Source of the DNA: Trichosporon coremiiforme
Taxonomy: Eukaryota > Basidiomycota > Tremellomycetes > Trichosporonales > Trichosporonaceae
Reading direction: 5' to 3'
DNA length: 17,978 bases
Assembly (NCBI GenBank): GCA_039545355.1
Contig: BCJJ01000108.1
Coordinates: 1 to 17,978, forward strand
Shown here: one piece after another, positions 16,050-17,978 of the stretch
Layout: each line of letters starts with the position of its first letter
How positions within the stretch are numbered: position 1 is the stretch's first letter
Translations under genes and position numbers: made by a program
Notes under the pieces: model-generated
The model's input: the letters and a program-made list of their open reading frames with translations, nothing else
What the model was told of the DNA's origin: nothing
The model's database searches: none

Positions 16050-17719
16050 ATGTCGAAAGAGATGGGCATCCAGCCGTACGACGATCTCGAGTCGCAAAAG
16101 GTCTTGGTTCGCGCGCCAGACACTGACGGGGTCGTCCTCTCCCAGGTCGAGGAGGAGGGCCTCAAGCGCGGCCTGCGCCAGCGACACATCTCCATGATGG
16201 CCCTTGCAGGCGAGTAGCGGCGGATACCAAGCTGACAACAGGCTCCATCGGCACCGGCCTCTTCCTCGGCCTCGGTGGAGCGATCGCGACCGGCGGCCCA
16301 CTTGGGGCTCTGCTTGGCTACCTCATCATCGGAGCGCTCGTGTGCGCGGTCCAGTTCGCCGTCGGCGAGACCTCGGCGCTGCTCCCCATCACGGGCAGCT
16401 TCGTGCGGCACGTCGAGATCTTTGTCGACCCTGCACTCGGCTTCGCGATGGGATGGACGATGGTGTACGGAAACTGGCTCTCGGTCCCCGGCGAGATCAG
16501 CGCCATCTGTGTCATGTTCGCGTACTGGACAGACGTGACGCCCGTCACTTGGTGCCTCGTCTTCATCTTCCTCACGGCTGTCGTCGCGCTCGCGCCCATC
16601 GGCGTGTTTGGTGAGATCGAGTTCTTCTGCGCGATCCTCAAGATCCTGCTGTTCGTCGGCCTCATCATCTTCGGCCTCTGCACCAACCTCGGCGCCGTCC
16701 CTGGTGTGGAGCGCGTCGGCTTCCGCTACTGGAAGCACCCTGGCCCGTTCGTTGAGAATATCGCGACCGGTGCCTGGGGCCGCTTCCTCGGCTTCTGGAG
16801 CACGCTCATCTCGGCCGTCTTCTCGTTCTCGGGCATGGAGAGCGTCGCGATGGCCGCCGCCGAGACGCGCAACCCCCGCGTCGCGATCCCCCGCGCCGTG
16901 AAGCGCGTCTTCGCCCGTGTCACCATCTTCTACGTCCTCTCGGTCCTCATCGTCGGCATGCTCGTCGCATCCGACGACCCGCGCCTGCAGGGCTACGCCG
17001 ACACGGCCGCGCAGAGCCCGTTCGTCATCGCCGCGTCCAAGGCGAACATCCAGGCGATCCCACACATCGTGAACGCAGTTGTCATCACGAGTGCGTGGTC
17101 GTCGGGCAACCAGGCGCTGCTGTCGGGCAGCCGCGTGCTCTTCGGACTCGCTGTCAAGCGCCAGGCGCCGCGCATCTTTCTGACGACGAACCGTTGGGGC
17201 GTGCCGTGGGTCGCAGTGTGCACGAACATCGTGTTCTCGTTTCTCTCCTTCATGACGCTGAGCGACAAGGCGATCAATGTCTTCTACTGGTTCGTCAACC
17301 TCGTCGGCTGCGGCGTACTCATCTCCTGGAGCGCCATCCTGTTGAACCACCTGCGCCTGCGCATCGCGATGCGCCGCGCGGGCGTCAGCCGGCACGAGAT
17401 GCCGTGGTCGAACGCGTGGACACCGTATGCGTCGGCGTTCGGCTTGTTCTTCTGCATCATCCTCCTTCTCACGAACGGGTATACGACATTCACGAAGGGC
17501 AACTGGGACACGTCGACGTTCATCACGGCGTACCTCGACATCGGGCTCATCATCTTCATCACGATCGTGTGGAAGGTTCTCAAGCGCACAAAGTACGTGC
17601 GCATCAGCCAGATCCCGCTGCAGACAATCATCGAGGACGTACACCGCAAACCCTTGAACGACGAGCCCGAGGAGCCGTCCAGGGGCTGGATCCGTGTCGT
17701 TAGCTGGCTGTGGGATTAG
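16050..17719 (+). CDS. AAT-family amino acid permease, two exons
   Basis: This 545-residue plasma-membrane transporter belongs to the fungal amino acid permease (YAT/AAT) family, with about 12 membrane segments. The cytosolic N-terminus ends GLKRGLRQRHISMMALAG (37-54), and splicing of 16210-16241 completes GSIGTGLFLG (54-63) at the start of segment 1, the family substrate-binding signature. Further motifs are GETSALLPITGSF (95-107), FSFSGMES (247-254) with the conserved glutamate at 253, and ETRNPRVAIPRAV (261-273). The C-terminal tail is short and ends in WLWD. The start is ATG 16050 in a cccaccATGt context; an in-frame ATG at 16026 would add eight residues. Without splicing the first exon stops at a TAG (16215-16217). 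Substrate cannot be read from sequence. Proximity to homogentisate genes makes phenylalanine/tyrosine import attractive but unproven. Confidence 0.92.
16210..16241 (+). other. 32-nt GC-AG intron in permease gene
   Basis: The donor is AG followed by GCGAGT (intron starts at 16210 with GC) and the end is CTGAC-AACAG (to 16241). The branch point lies 5 nt before the acceptor. Phase 1 splicing restores ALAG-SIGTGLFLG. The nearby GT at 16214-16215 would shift the frame, so GC is the only donor seen that fits. Confidence 0.85.
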
Positions 17720-17947
17720 GTTGTCTATGTATTCGGTTCTGGCTTCTTCGCGGCCGAGCAGATAGGCGTTCGGTATTGCGATCGGACACGTTAGGCTTCA
17801 TGGTGCATTGAGAGAGCTCCTGCCTCGCGCAGGATAGAAGAGTTGGTAAGTCATCTCCGAGAAGTGTTTCATCAAGCGTTGAGAAACCGTCAGAGCGTAG
17901 AGCCGGATCGCCTGCCCACCAAATTGCTCCTCCACTAACATCTTGCT

Positions 17948-17951
<4 letters not shown>

Positions 17952-17978
<27 letters not shown>
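17952..17978. repeat. CT microsatellite at window edge
   Basis: An uninterrupted (CT)13 plus one C runs into the right edge. It follows a pyrimidine-rich stretch (from about 17915) that could be the promoter or leader of a plus-strand gene outside the window; no coding start is visible. Positions 17720-17951 otherwise hold the permease 3' region. Confidence 0.95.

Noticed and set aside
15854..17644. A 596-codon minus-strand open frame across the permease
   Set aside because: Arg/Asp/Glu/Ala/Val-rich without recognisable domains, antisense to a conserved transporter and spanning its intron.

Overview
The window looks like nuclear DNA of a basidiomycete yeast, most probably Trichosporonales (Cutaneotrichosporon/Trichosporon type). 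The evidence is GC-rich coding sequence with strong C-ending codon preference, long nearly intronless genes, a few very short introns with CTRAY-like branch points, a fungal Zn2Cys6 regulator, and ACC-ATG start contexts. The genus is inferred, not proven. No bacterial, phage, CRISPR or tRNA features were seen.

Layout, left to right: a 9-bp minisatellite at the edge; homogentisate 1,2-dioxygenase (minus, 1626 to 207, one 40-nt intron that hides the true N-terminus); a divergent promoter of about 0.8 kb; a CYP504-type cytochrome P450 (plus, 2419-4023); a 1.3-kb convergent intergenic stretch with 10-bp-period repeats; a Zn2Cys6 transcription factor (minus, 7565 to 5355); a 2-kb divergent region with a G-quadruplex motif and several repeat clusters; an NADPH-cytochrome P450 reductase (plus, 9615-11840); a zeta-class GST / maleylacetoacetate isomerase (plus, 12610-13305); a HAM1-like, probably lipid-binding protein (minus, about 15590 to 13330); an AAT-family amino acid permease (plus, 16050-17719, one 32-nt GC-AG intron); and a CT microsatellite at the right edge.

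The first five genes read as an aromatic-acid catabolic cluster. The P450 would hydroxylate phenylacetate or a hydroxyphenylacetate towards homogentisate, using electrons from the adjacent reductase. The dioxygenase would open the ring to maleylacetoacetate, and the zeta GST would isomerise that to fumarylacetoacetate. The Zn2Cys6 protein is the obvious candidate local regulator. The last enzyme, fumarylacetoacetase, is not in the window. The permease could supply aromatic amino acids, but that is only positional inference, and the HAM1-like gene has no evident link to the pathway.

Main points for a second look: a 10-bp motif (GATGCCGAAC) recurring in the P450/dioxygenase, regulator and isomerase upstream regions, with a related site before the reductase; linkage of a P450 reductase to its probable client P450; three very short introns (32, 32 and 40 nt) in which the branch-point element lies exactly 5 nt before the 3' splice site, one of them GC-AG; and loss of the usual active-site cysteine in the isomerase.
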